Shown: piece by piece, positions 15,828 to 23,419 of the stretch
How positions within the stretch are numbered: the stretch's first letter is position 1
How the letters are laid out: every line of letters starts with the position of its first letter
Position numbers and translations under genes: made by a program
Source of the DNA: Methylobacteriaceae bacterium
GTDB taxonomy: Bacteria; Pseudomonadota; Alphaproteobacteria; Rhizobiales; Beijerinckiaceae
Length of the DNA stretch: 37,051 nt
Direction of reading: 5' to 3'
Assembly: GCA_019233695.1 (NCBI GenBank)
Contig: JAFAME010000220.1
Coordinates: 1-37,051 of the forward strand
Notes under the pieces: model-generated
What the model was told of the DNA's origin: nothing
Database searches by the model: none
The model's input: only the letters and a program-made list of their open reading frames with translations

Positions 15828-17236
15828 TCGTCGTTTCCAATCGCGTCGCGCTGCCGACCGCCCGCAAGCAGGCTGCCGGCGGCCTGTCGATTGCGGTCAA
15901 GGCCGCCATGAAAGGCCGCACCGGCGTATGGTTCGGCTGGAGCGGGAAAGTCAGCGAAAACCCCCCGACGCAGCCGCAGATCATCCACCGCAACAAGATC
16001 ACCTTCGTTGTCCTCGACCTATCCACGGCCGACTATCAGGAATATTACAGCGGATACGCCAATCGCGTGCTTTGGCCAACCTTGCATTACCGGGTCGATC
16101 TCGCGGAGTTTACCCGAACGGATTTCAACGGCTACGTCAGGGTAAACCAGATATTTGCCGACAATCTTTCAAACATCATTCAACCCGAGGACATCATTTG
16201 GGTTCACGACTACCACTTGATGCCGCTCGCCCGAGAATTGCGCCGCCGCGGCCACGAGAACCCGATCGGCTTCTTTCTCCACATTCCCTATCCCCCCCCG
16301 GATATTTTGACGACACTGCCGCATCACGAGGAAAGTCTCGGCACACTCAGCTATTATGACCTTGTGGGATTTCAGACCGACAATGATCGGGACAACTTTG
16401 GCCGCTACATCGTCATGCTCGGGGGGACGGAGGGGCGGGACGGGACAAGTTTCACGCTCGACAGGCGCACGATCCGTGTCGGCACGTTTCCGGTCGGCAT
16501 CGAAACTGCGATTTTTGCCCGTCTGGCCCGCAACGCCGAACGTTCGGCATTCACTCGGTCGGTCGAGGAGAGCCTGGGGGGCAAGCGCCTGCTCGTGGGC
16601 GCCGACCGCCTCGACTACACCAAGGGTCTGCCCAATCGCATGGAAGGGTTCGCCCAATTCCTGCTCGCCTATCCCGAATGGCACGGGCGAGCCACCCTTC
16701 TTCAGATCACGCCCACGAGCCGGGCCGACATCCAGGAATACGCCGACATGAATCGAGCGGTCAGCGAACTCGTCGGCCGCATCAACGGCCACCACGGCGA
16801 GGCCGATTGGACGCCCATCCGCTACGTCAATCGCACCTATTCGCGCACCGAGCTCGCAGGCATCTATCGCGTCGCCGATATCGCGCTGGTCACGCCGCTG
16901 CGCGACGGCATGAATCTCGTCGCCAAGGAATATGTGGCAGCCCAGGACCCCGAGGACCCCGGCGTGCTGATCCTGTCGCAATTTGCCGGCGCAGCCGCCG
17001 ATCTCGACGCGGCCCTCCTCATCAATCCGCACGAGGTCGAAGCTTTTCCGGGCGCGATCAAGCACGCGCTCGAAATGTCCCTGGAGGAGCGCCGGGAACG
17101 TCATGGGCTCATGTACAAAAAGATTCAGGAGGTCGACATTCATCGCTGGGCGCGACGCTTTCTGGCGGCGCTTGCCCAGACGCAGAAGGCGGGTCTCCTT
17201 GAAGGGATTCGGTCCTTCCTCTCGGCCTTCGCCTGA
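15812..17236 (+). CDS. otsA: Trehalose-6-phosphate synthase OtsA
   Basis: OtsA joins UDP-glucose and glucose 6-phosphate to make trehalose 6-phosphate (GT20). I choose the GTG at 15812, which has GGGAGGA just upstream. An ATG at 15800 is an alternative. The GTG start overlaps the GH15 gene by 16 bases and gives 475 residues, the usual length. Motifs: VVSNRVALP at the N-terminus, AAGGLSIAV (N-terminal glycine loop), WVHDYHLMPLA, FFLHIPYPPPD, RLDYTKG with R266 and K271 (equivalent to R262 and K267 of E. coli), and PLRDGMNLVAKEY with D365. All key residues are present. Confidence 0.95.
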   Translation: MVARLVVVSNRVALPTARKQAAGGLSIAVKAAMKGRTGVWFGWSGKVSENPPTQPQIIHRNKITFVVLDLSTADYQEYYSGYANRVLWPTLHYRVDLAEFTRTDFNGYVRVNQIFADNLSNIIQPEDIIWVHDYHLMPLARELRRRGHENPIGFFLHIPYPPPDILTTLPHHEESLGTLSYYDLVGFQTDNDRDNFGRYIVMLGGTEGRDGTSFTLDRRTIRVGTFPVGIETAIFARLARNAERSAFTRSVEESLGGKRLLVGADRLDYTKGLPNRMEGFAQFLLAYPEWHGRATLLQITPTSRADIQEYADMNRAVSELVGRINGHHGEADWTPIRYVNRTYSRTELAGIYRVADIALVTPLRDGMNLVAKEYVAAQDPEDPGVLILSQFAGAAADLDAALLINPHEVEAFPGAIKHALEMSLEERRERHGLMYKKIQEVDIHRWARRFLAALAQTQKAGLLEGIRSFLSAFA

Positions 17237-17629
17237 GCGCACGCCAAGTCGCCGGGAAAACCGGTAGTGTCTCAAACGCGGGCGTTGACGCCGCCGGGCG
17301 CCTCTCCCCGCGCGGTCCTTCGGCATTCTAGTCAGAATGATGAGCCGCCACCCGACGGGGGCGGCAGGTTGCCTCGCCTGTCTTTCGTCAGCCAATCCGG
17401 CGTTACACCGAAGAGGCGGCACAAGCCGGCAATGAACTTGACCAACCAAACGTGGATTGCGGGCATGATCCTCACCGCGGTACGCACTGCGCAAGGTGAT
17501 GCTTGGCGCTAAGCTGTCAAGGAACGGAATCTTCGCCCGGACCGGAAAACTGAGACATTACCGGGAAATTCCTGTCCCAAGGGCAATTGCGTACAAGACC
17601 ACGATTGCTGGACAAGTGTAGCACGGGTC
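17237..17629. other. Intergenic stretch without a convincing gene
   Basis: An open frame of 81 codons (17267-17512, plus) has no recognisable motif and a biased Pro/Arg/Ser composition. A small CCGG-GAAAA-CCGG hairpin lies at about 17253-17265, after the otsA stop. No family-1 or family-2 repeat is present. Confidence 0.4.
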
Positions 17630-18343
17630 ATGCGCGCGGAGCCCCGCATATCCTTCTGCTCAGAAGCCCGCGACGGCGTTCGGGACATCCTGCCGCTCAT
17701 TGCCGCCGCCCTGCCGATCGGGCTTTTGTGCGGCGCGCTCGGTGTGAGCAAGGGCCTTGCGCCGGCCGAGGTGGTGGCGATGTCGATGCTGGTGTTTGCC
17801 GGCGGCGCGCAGTTCGCCGCGATCGAAATCTGGCGCACGCCGGCACCGATCCTGCTACTTGCCTTCTCGACGCTGCTCATCAACGCGCGCCATATCCTGA
17901 TGAGCGCTTCGCTCGCCCCGAAGACCGGCCTGTTCTCGCCCCTGCAGCGGTTTCTCGGCTTTGCCGTACTGGCGGACGAGAACTGGGCGCTGTCGGAGCG
18001 GCGGGCAAGCACCCGGGCCTTGACGCCCGCCTATTTTCTGACGATGGGCGCGGTATTTTGGGCGAACTGGGTGATCGCCTCCACGCTCGGCGCGATCGGT
18101 GGCTCGTTTCTCGGCGACCCACGGCGGCTCGGGGCCGATTTCGCCTTTCCGGCTGTCTTCATCGGACTGATCGCCGGATTCTGGAAAGGCCGCACCACGG
18201 CCATCACGGTGGTCGCGAGCGCCCTTGTCTCCGCCTTCGTCTACCTGATCGTTGGCCCGCCATGGCACGTCGCCTGCGGCGCGCTGGCCGGCATCATCGC
18301 CGCCTACCTGGCGGCGCCTGCAGACAGCGGAATCGTCGGATGA
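17630..18343 (+). CDS. azlC: AzlC-family branched-chain amino acid exporter, large subunit
   Basis: The 237-residue membrane protein has about seven hydrophobic segments. The AzlC pattern is clear: GVRDILPLIAAALPIGLLCGAL, then MLVFAGGAQFAAIEIW, LLINARHILMSASLAPK, FAVLADENWALSE and GALAGIIAAYLAAP. With AzlD it forms an exporter. Bacillus AzlCD and E. coli YgaZH export branched-chain or related amino acids. It overlaps azlD by ATGA, and the two are a two-gene operon. Confidence 0.92.
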   Translation: MRAEPRISFCSEARDGVRDILPLIAAALPIGLLCGALGVSKGLAPAEVVAMSMLVFAGGAQFAAIEIWRTPAPILLLAFSTLLINARHILMSASLAPKTGLFSPLQRFLGFAVLADENWALSERRASTRALTPAYFLTMGAVFWANWVIASTLGAIGGSFLGDPRRLGADFAFPAVFIGLIAGFWKGRTTAITVVASALVSAFVYLIVGPPWHVACGALAGIIAAYLAAPADSGIVG

Positions 18344-18642
18344 GCCTCGATCCGGTGGCGTTGACGGCGATCCTGGCGATGGCAGCAGTGACCTATGCAA
18401 CGCGCATTGCCGGCATTTTCCTCGCCGGGAGGTTGGCCTTGCGCGGCCGCGCGGCGTCCGCGTTCGAGGCCATTCCTCCCTCCGTGCTTGTCGCCGTCAT
18501 CGCGCCGACGGTGCTGGCAACCGGCAAGGCAGAGACGACCGCTGCCTTTGTGACCGCGCTCGCCGCAACGCGGCTGCCGCTGCTCGGCACAGTTGTCGTC
18601 GGGGTCCTCAGCGTGGTCATATTGCGCGCCTGGCTCGGCTGA
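18340..18642 (+). CDS. azlD: AzlD-family small subunit of the amino acid exporter
   Basis: The 100-residue protein has three to four hydrophobic segments. Typical AzlD features are AVTYATRIAGIFLAG near the N-terminus, the FEAIPPSVLVAVIAPTVL segment and a final hydrophobic helix. The start ATG overlaps the azlC stop by four bases (ATGA), so translation is coupled. Confidence 0.9.
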   Translation: MSLDPVALTAILAMAAVTYATRIAGIFLAGRLALRGRAASAFEAIPPSVLVAVIAPTVLATGKAETTAAFVTALAATRLPLLGTVVVGVLSVVILRAWLG

Positions 18643-18691
18643 CATGGGTCCTGCTGTTCCGGGCGACCGCAAATGATGGGGGAGTTTTGCC

Positions 18692-19192
18692 ATGCGCCTC
18701 GGCGCCTTTCCTGCCGCTCTCGCGTTTGCCGCGTGCCTGGCAGTGTCTGCACTCGCCGCACCACGGCTAACCGCCACGACGCCGCGCGATATTGTCGTCC
18801 TTTTCTACAAACTCTCGGCCGGCCCGAACGGCAAATATGAGGGCACCACTGCCTACGACGACAAGTCGGTCCGCGCCCGCTATTTCTCGAAGGCATTTCT
18901 GGCTGCCGCAACCAAGGTGGAAGCCGCAGACGCCAAGGCCAACGGCGTCACGATCGATTGGGATCCGATCACCAATTCTCAGGACCCCGACGTCAAGAAA
19001 CTGGAGATCACGGTGGAGAAGGAATCGCCCGAGCGCTCGGTCGTGGTGGCGAGATTCGTGGGGTTCGGCAAGGCGATTGCCGTACACTACGACTTCATCA
19101 AGGAGGCCGGCGGCTGGAAGCTCGACGACATCCGCGACACCAACGATCAGGGAGAGACCTCGATCCGGGCGGCACTTGCCGCCTCAAAGTGA
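18692..19192 (+). CDS. Secreted DUF3828-like protein
   Basis: The 166-residue protein has a clear signal peptide (MRLGAFPAALAFAACLAVSALA, cleavage after about residue 22). The mature part starts with TTPRDIVVLFYKL and ends in a domain with SVVVARFVGFGKAIAVHYDFIKEAGGWKLDDI, a cone-like alpha/beta outline resembling DUF3828 proteins. The assignment is by eye and moderate. It is a periplasmic protein of unknown role, 49 bp after azlD, possibly with its own promoter. Confidence 0.6.
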   Translation: MRLGAFPAALAFAACLAVSALAAPRLTATTPRDIVVLFYKLSAGPNGKYEGTTAYDDKSVRARYFSKAFLAAATKVEAADAKANGVTIDWDPITNSQDPDVKKLEITVEKESPERSVVVARFVGFGKAIAVHYDFIKEAGGWKLDDIRDTNDQGETSIRAALAASK

Positions 19193-19225
19193 AGGGAACG
19201 AGCCCCTCGCCGCCAGGGCCGCAGG

Positions 19226-19352
19226 TGTCATCCCGGCCGGAGTGAAGCGGAGAGCCAGGATCCGGAACATGCACCTTCTCGGGCGTTGTCTCCGGATCCC
19301 GGACAGCGCTTCGCGCTTCCGGGATGACGAGCCCGGTTCATGGAATCGATGG
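19226..19352 (+). repeat. Dispersed palindromic repeat, family 1, copy 3
   Basis: It begins TGTCATCCCGGCCGGAGTGA, carries an extra inner segment (aacatgcaccttctcgggcg) relative to copies 1 and 5, and ends TTCCGGGATGACG with a flank like copy 1. It lies between the convergent DUF3828-like and aminopeptidase genes, where its stem could end both transcripts. Confidence 0.85.
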
Positions 19353-19353
19353 C

Positions 19354-21177
19354 CTAATCAATCGCCCTCGTCGCGGCCTTGAGCCACTTGCGGGTCGGCC
19401 CGTCAAGGAGAGGCGATACCTCCCGCCGCACGCGCGCATGGTAGGCGTTCAGCCACAACGTCTCCTCGGCGGTCAAAAGCTTCGGCTCGACGAGGGCAAG
19501 ATCGATCGGCGCGAGCGAGAGCGTGTCGAAGCCGTACATGTCGCGCTCCGCCCCGGCGATGGCGCGCTTCTCGACCAGCACGAGGTTTTCCGTGCGGACA
19601 CCCCAATGGCCGGCCTTGTAGTAGCCGGGCTCGTTCGAAATGATCATCCCCGGCTCGAGCGGCGCCGCGCCGAGCTTTGAAATCCGCTGCGGTCCTTCGT
19701 GCACGGAAAGATAGGAACCGACGCCGTGGCCGGTGCCATGGTCGTAGTCGAGCCCGGCGTTCCACAGCGCAGCGCGCGCAAACGCATCGAGCTGCGCGCC
19801 GGACGTGCCTTTCGGGAATGCGGCGCGCGCAATGGCGACATGCCCTTTCAGGACGCGGGTGAAGCGGTCGCGCATCTCGGCCGTCGGCCTGCCCACGGCG
19901 AGGGTGCGGGTAATGTCGGTCGTGCCGTCCTCGTATTGCGCGCCGCTGTCGATGAGGAAGATGCCCTTGGCGATCCTGCGGTTCGAGCGTTCGCTGACGC
20001 GATAGTGCGGGATGGCGGAATTCGGTCCGGCCCCCGCGATCGTGGGGAACGAGACGTCCTTGAGCTTTCCGGTCTCGCGCCGAAACGTCTCGAGCGCCTG
20101 CGTTGCCGCAATTTCCGTGAGCTTGCCGCCGGGCGCCTCGGCGGCGAACCAGGCGAGAAAGCGCGCAAAGGCACCGGCATCGCGCAACTGTGCGGCGCGG
20201 GCGCCCACAAGCTCGGCCGCATTCTTGACGGCCTTCATCAGCGCGATCGGATCGGCGCCGAGGTCGGCCGTTCCGCCGGCGGCGGCCAGCGCCTGGCTCA
20301 GCCTTGCAGGCGCCGTCGCCTGGTCGAACCGCACGCGCGCCTTGCGCCCGCCGAGTTTGTCAATGCCGGCAGGCAGGAGCGCAGGCTCTTCGATCTCGAC
20401 CAGCTCGGCGAGCGCGTGGCGCACGCTGTTGGAGAGCTTGCGGCCATCGATGTAGAGGCTCGTGCGGCCCTCGCGCGGCACAACGGCAAACGACAGCGGC
20501 AGGGGCGTGTGGCCGACGTCCGCGCCGCGGATGTTATAGAGCCAGGCGACCGAGTGGGGGTCGCTGACGAGAAGGGCGTCGCACTTGGCTTTGGCCAGCG
20601 CCTCCTGAACGCGTGCGATCTTCTTGGCGGCAGCTTCGCCTGCATAGCGCTTGCGATGCAGGCTGACAGGGCCGAAGGTCGCCTCGGGCCGATCGGTGCG
20701 TACCGCATCGATCGGGTTCGAATCGACGGGGACAAGGCTGGCGCCGGCGGCCCTGGCGGCGCGCTCATAGCGTTCAACCGCAGCGGGCGTGTGCAGCCAC
20801 GGATCATAGCCGAGCTTGGCCCCCTTGCGCAGATTGGCCTCGATCCAGCTCTCGGGCGGCGCCTCGACGATGTGCTGGGGCGGGAAGACGGCGAGATCGA
20901 CCTGCTCGCGCACCTGCAGCGTATAGCGCCCGTCGATGAAGATCGCCGCTTTGTCGAGGAGCACGATGGCAAGCCCGGCCGAACCGGAAAATCCCGTCAG
21001 CCAGGCCAGGCGCTCGGCCGGCTTCGGCACATACTCGTTCTGATGTTCGTCGGCGCGCGGCACAAGAAAGCCGTCGAGGCCGCGGCGCCGCAGCTCTTCG
21101 CGCAAGGCCGTGGCGCGGGCCTTGCCCTGCGACGGATCGGCGGTGTCCTCGAAAGTCTGGAACTGGGCTTCGAACAT
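19354..21177 (-). CDS. Aminopeptidase P family (Xaa-Pro aminopeptidase, M24B)
   Basis: The 607-residue protein removes N-terminal residues that precede proline. It has two creatinase-like N-terminal domains (to about residue 325), then the pita-bread M24 domain. All five metal ligands are present: D410 (IDSGAQYEDG), D421 (GTTDITRT), H484 (GTGHGVGSY), E516 (ISNEPGYY) and E530 (VRTENLVL). A C-terminal extension (LWLNAYHARVRREVSPLL) matches the long three-domain form, not the ~440-residue E. coli PepP. It has no signal peptide and is probably cytoplasmic. prmA lies 45 bp upstream on the same strand, so the two may be co-transcribed. Confidence 0.93.
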   Translation of the reverse strand: MFEAQFQTFEDTADPSQGKARATALREELRRRGLDGFLVPRADEHQNEYVPKPAERLAWLTGFSGSAGLAIVLLDKAAIFIDGRYTLQVREQVDLAVFPPQHIVEAPPESWIEANLRKGAKLGYDPWLHTPAAVERYERAARAAGASLVPVDSNPIDAVRTDRPEATFGPVSLHRKRYAGEAAAKKIARVQEALAKAKCDALLVSDPHSVAWLYNIRGADVGHTPLPLSFAVVPREGRTSLYIDGRKLSNSVRHALAELVEIEEPALLPAGIDKLGGRKARVRFDQATAPARLSQALAAAGGTADLGADPIALMKAVKNAAELVGARAAQLRDAGAFARFLAWFAAEAPGGKLTEIAATQALETFRRETGKLKDVSFPTIAGAGPNSAIPHYRVSERSNRRIAKGIFLIDSGAQYEDGTTDITRTLAVGRPTAEMRDRFTRVLKGHVAIARAAFPKGTSGAQLDAFARAALWNAGLDYDHGTGHGVGSYLSVHEGPQRISKLGAAPLEPGMIISNEPGYYKAGHWGVRTENLVLVEKRAIAGAERDMYGFDTLSLAPIDLALVEPKLLTAEETLWLNAYHARVRREVSPLLDGPTRKWLKAATRAID

Positions 21178-21222
21178 GTCTCACCATAGGCCGGCGCAGG
21201 CCGCCATCGCAACGAGCAGACT

Positions 21223-22137
21223 TCAAACCGGGCGTCGCGGGCGTGGAGCGGCGCCGCCGCGCGACAGGAGGAGCGTCGCCCAGCCGTCGAGATAGAGGCG
21301 ACGCGCAAGGGCAAATCCCTGCGCGCGATAGGCCGACAGGAGGCCGGCAACATCGCCGGCGAGGAGGCCGGAGAGGATCAGCTCCGCATGAGGGGCGGCG
21401 AGGGAGGCAAGCGAGGGTGCAAGCAGCCGCAGCGGCCGCGCCAGGATGTTGGCGAGGATCAGATCATACGGCGCGCCGCGGCGCAGCTGCGAATGCCATG
21501 CCCCGCGCGCCATCACCGGCCTCACCCAGGCCGCAACGCCGTTGCGCCGCGCATTGGCGCGGGCCGTCTCGACGGCCACGCCATCGATATCACTTGCGGC
21601 GACCGGATGCTTCAAGGCCTTGGCGGCTGCCATGGCGAGCACGCCCGTGCCGGTGCCGATATCGAGGATGCGGGCCGGCCAGCGCCGCTTCAGGACGGCA
21701 TCGAGCAGGATCAGGCAGCCGCGCGTCGTGCCGTGGTGGCCCGTGCCGAAGGCGAGAGCCGCCTCGATTTCAAGGGCGAGGTCGTTTGGCCGCACGTCGC
21801 CGCACGCATGCGCACCATGCACGAGGAAGCGCCCGGCGCGCACGGGAGCAAGGCCATCGAGCGAGGTCTGCACCCAGTCGCGCTCGGCGACGCGCTCGAA
21901 GACGAGGGCCTGCGCCACCTGCGTCCCCGCGGCCGCGGCGACGAGGACGCGAACCGTCGCCTCGTCCGGCGCCCGGCCGAAGAAGACCTCGACGGTCCAG
22001 CGAGACGCGTGAGCAGCGCTCGCCGGGGGGTTCGAGTCGACCTCGAAGGCTGCCGCCGCGGTATCCGCCGGGTCGAAGCTCTCGACGATGACGTCGGCGA
22101 CTGCACGCGCCGTCGCCTCGTCGCAGCGCAGCCGCAT
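21223..22137 (-). CDS. prmA: Ribosomal protein L11 methyltransferase PrmA
   Basis: PrmA methylates ribosomal protein L11 using S-adenosylmethionine. From the ATG at 22137 (MRLRCDEATARAVADV) it has 304 residues, the usual size. In-frame ATGs at 22176 and 22200 are possible, and none has a strong ribosome binding site. The N-terminal substrate domain is followed by LALEIEAALAFGTGHHGTTRGCL, the SAM-binding loop ILDIGTGTGVLAMAAAK, VAASDIDGVAVETARAN and the NPPY-like LILANILARPL. The C-terminus is LDGWATLLLSRG. The family-typical ANIL motif and AFGTGxHxTT are unambiguous. Confidence 0.93.
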   Translation of the reverse strand: MRLRCDEATARAVADVIVESFDPADTAAAAFEVDSNPPASAAHASRWTVEVFFGRAPDEATVRVLVAAAAGTQVAQALVFERVAERDWVQTSLDGLAPVRAGRFLVHGAHACGDVRPNDLALEIEAALAFGTGHHGTTRGCLILLDAVLKRRWPARILDIGTGTGVLAMAAAKALKHPVAASDIDGVAVETARANARRNGVAAWVRPVMARGAWHSQLRRGAPYDLILANILARPLRLLAPSLASLAAPHAELILSGLLAGDVAGLLSAYRAQGFALARRLYLDGWATLLLSRGGAAPRPRRPV

Positions 22138-22250
22138 GACATGCGCGGCGTTGTTCGGGGGAAGGCCTTCGAGCATGGCGTCGCATAGCAGACCGAGCAT
22201 CCGATTGCGATGCCGACGCGGATGCTCCCGCGCGCGGGGAGCTGGGGGCG

Positions 22251-22481
22251 CTAGCCGACTGAGGGGGCCGGCCCGCCGTCCGCACGACCCTGCCGTCGGC
22301 CGCGACAGGTCGGCGAGGGACGCCACGCAGATGCTCGGTCAGCAGGATGTGCGCCAGCGTCGCGCCGACCGTCGTCTGCGGGCCGTCCCGCGTTCACGAA
22401 TTTGAGGCGTGGGGCGCCATCGACATGTTCATAGTGCTCCGTCTGGCTCTGGTGCCAGACGAGATATTCCTCGGCCGTCAT
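22251..22481 (-). pseudogene. Uma2-family endonuclease fragment, frameshifted
   Basis: The minus-strand start MTAEEYLVWHQSQTEHYEHV followed by DGAPRLKFVNAGRP matches the N-terminus of Uma2 proteins (restriction-endonuclease fold, DUF820). Just after NAGRP the frame changes. In another frame it continues QTTVGATLAHILLTEHLRG, then VPRRPVAADGRVVRTAGRPP, as expected for the next part of the family. The C-terminal catalytic half is missing, and prmA begins soon after. It is therefore frameshifted and truncated. Confidence 0.7.
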
Positions 22482-22598
22482 CGGTCGGGCGGTAAGCTCG
22501 GGTCGGTCACGATGTTTGACTATACAGGCCGCTCTCTACGATTCATATTCTCACGGCACGGGATGCCGGATTCGGCACCGTACCGACTGGCGGCAAAA

Positions 22599-22784
22599 AT
22601 GCGAAAGAGGACCAAAAAAAAGCAGCGTTCGTGCGCGATGTGCAAGCCGCACAAGATGTGTTGGAGCTGTCGGTGGAACTACAAGGACCTTGCCGGGCTG
22701 AAGGAGTGGGAGCGCCAGCGCTCCATCCTTGTGTGCCGCGAAGTCGAGGCAGGCGAATCGCGGTTTCGCGCAAGCGATTCATGA
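22599..22784 (+). CDS. Small basic four-cysteine protein (61 residues)
   Basis: The ATG at 22599 follows an AT-rich spot. The protein starts MRKRTKKKQRSCAMCKPHKM and continues CWSCRWNYKDLAGLKEWERQ. It has two CxxC pairs (CAMC, CWSC) separated by KPHKM, a possible zinc-binding knuckle, after a highly basic N-terminus. I recall many short bacterial hypotheticals of the form CxxCKPHKxxW..RW..K....LKE, so it is probably real. No function is known. A nucleic-acid-binding role is only a guess from charge and cysteines. Confidence 0.6.
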   Translation: MRKRTKKKQRSCAMCKPHKMCWSCRWNYKDLAGLKEWERQRSILVCREVEAGESRFRASDS

Positions 22785-22851
22785 GTCTGGGGTCAGGGGG
22801 CCGAGAAGGCGGACACCGGTTGGCGGCCAGACGGCGTCGGCAGCTTGCGAT

Positions 22852-23145
22852 CTATTCCGCGGCCGTCCTCACCTGCGCGGATCCGAAGGGGATCAATGCC
22901 ACGATGTATTTTGCCATTTCGGCAGCGACCTCCGGATCGGCCTTCAGTTCGCTCAGGCTTCTTGGAATAGGCATCGGCTGCCCCAATTCGGCGAGAACCT
23001 CGGCATGGGCTTCGAGGGCTCCCGGTGCGTTCAGCATTGCTTCCTCGACGGAGTCCGCCGTCGAAAAGCAACCTGGAACGTCGGGAAACCACAAGCCCGC
23101 AGCTTTGCCTTCTTCATCCTCCAGAATGGCGATGTAGTAAGTCAT
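22852..23145 (-). CDS. hicB: HicB-type antitoxin, short form
   Basis: The 97-residue protein has the partial RNase-H fold of HicB: TYYIAILEDEEGKAAGLWFPDVPGCFSTADSVEEAMLNAPGALEAHAEVLAE (split here: YYIAILEDE near residues 3-11, PDVPGCFS near 21-28). The pattern PMPIPRSLSELKADPE closes the domain. Full HicB proteins often continue with a DNA-binding helix-turn-helix or ribbon-helix-helix. Here the protein stops at VRTAAE, and no such domain follows in any frame. It starts 10 bases after the position where the restored hicA frame would stop, the usual hicA-hicB order. Since hicA is broken, this is probably an orphan. Confidence 0.75.
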   Translation of the reverse strand: MTYYIAILEDEEGKAAGLWFPDVPGCFSTADSVEEAMLNAPGALEAHAEVLAELGQPMPIPRSLSELKADPEVAAEMAKYIVALIPFGSAQVRTAAE

Positions 23146-23155
23146 AGTTCTCTGA

Positions 23156-23349
23156 TCAGTCCTTGTCCCAACCCGCCAGACGATAGATCTTTCTCACCAG
23201 ACCGACGCGAGATCCTTGACTGGATGTTGAAAAGTGATCGGAAGCTTCTTGTCTCGATGTTTGAAAGTGTGATGAGAACCATGAACCCGAGCCAAAGTCC
23301 AGCCCTCAGCTTCGAGGCGGCGTCTGATGTCGCGGCTGTTGGTAAGCAA
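23156..23349 (-). pseudogene. hicA: HicA mRNA-interferase toxin, frameshifted
   Basis: On the minus strand NSRDIRRRLEAEGWTLARVH then GSHHTFKHRDKKLPITFQHP is HicA (double-stranded RNA-binding fold with the catalytic GSHH histidine). After VKDLASV the frame meets a stop (23194-23196). A one-base shift restores LVRKIYRLAGWDKD, the normal HicA end, terminating at 23156-23158. No ATG is present at the natural start, where T-N-S replaces the usual M-N-S. A TTG at 23349 is the nearest alternative. A single-base deletion near 23197-23203 and a lost start make it inactive, unless there is a sequencing error. Confidence 0.75.
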
Positions 23350-23419
23350 GCAGTCCCCGGGATCTCGCAGCCGACTGTCGTCTTCGTTGTCCTCGAGACG
23401 GGCGCCCAATCATGGCTGT

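Noticed and set aside
14058-17494. Long minus-strand frames opposite GH15 and otsA
   Set aside because: They mirror genes with full catalytic motifs and lack any family signature.
17509-18012. Minus-strand frame at the azlC start
   Set aside because: Opposes the recognised AzlC signature and has no family pattern of its own.
19699-21189. 496-codon plus-strand frame opposite aminopeptidase P
   Set aside because: Shadow frame. The minus strand keeps all five metal ligands.
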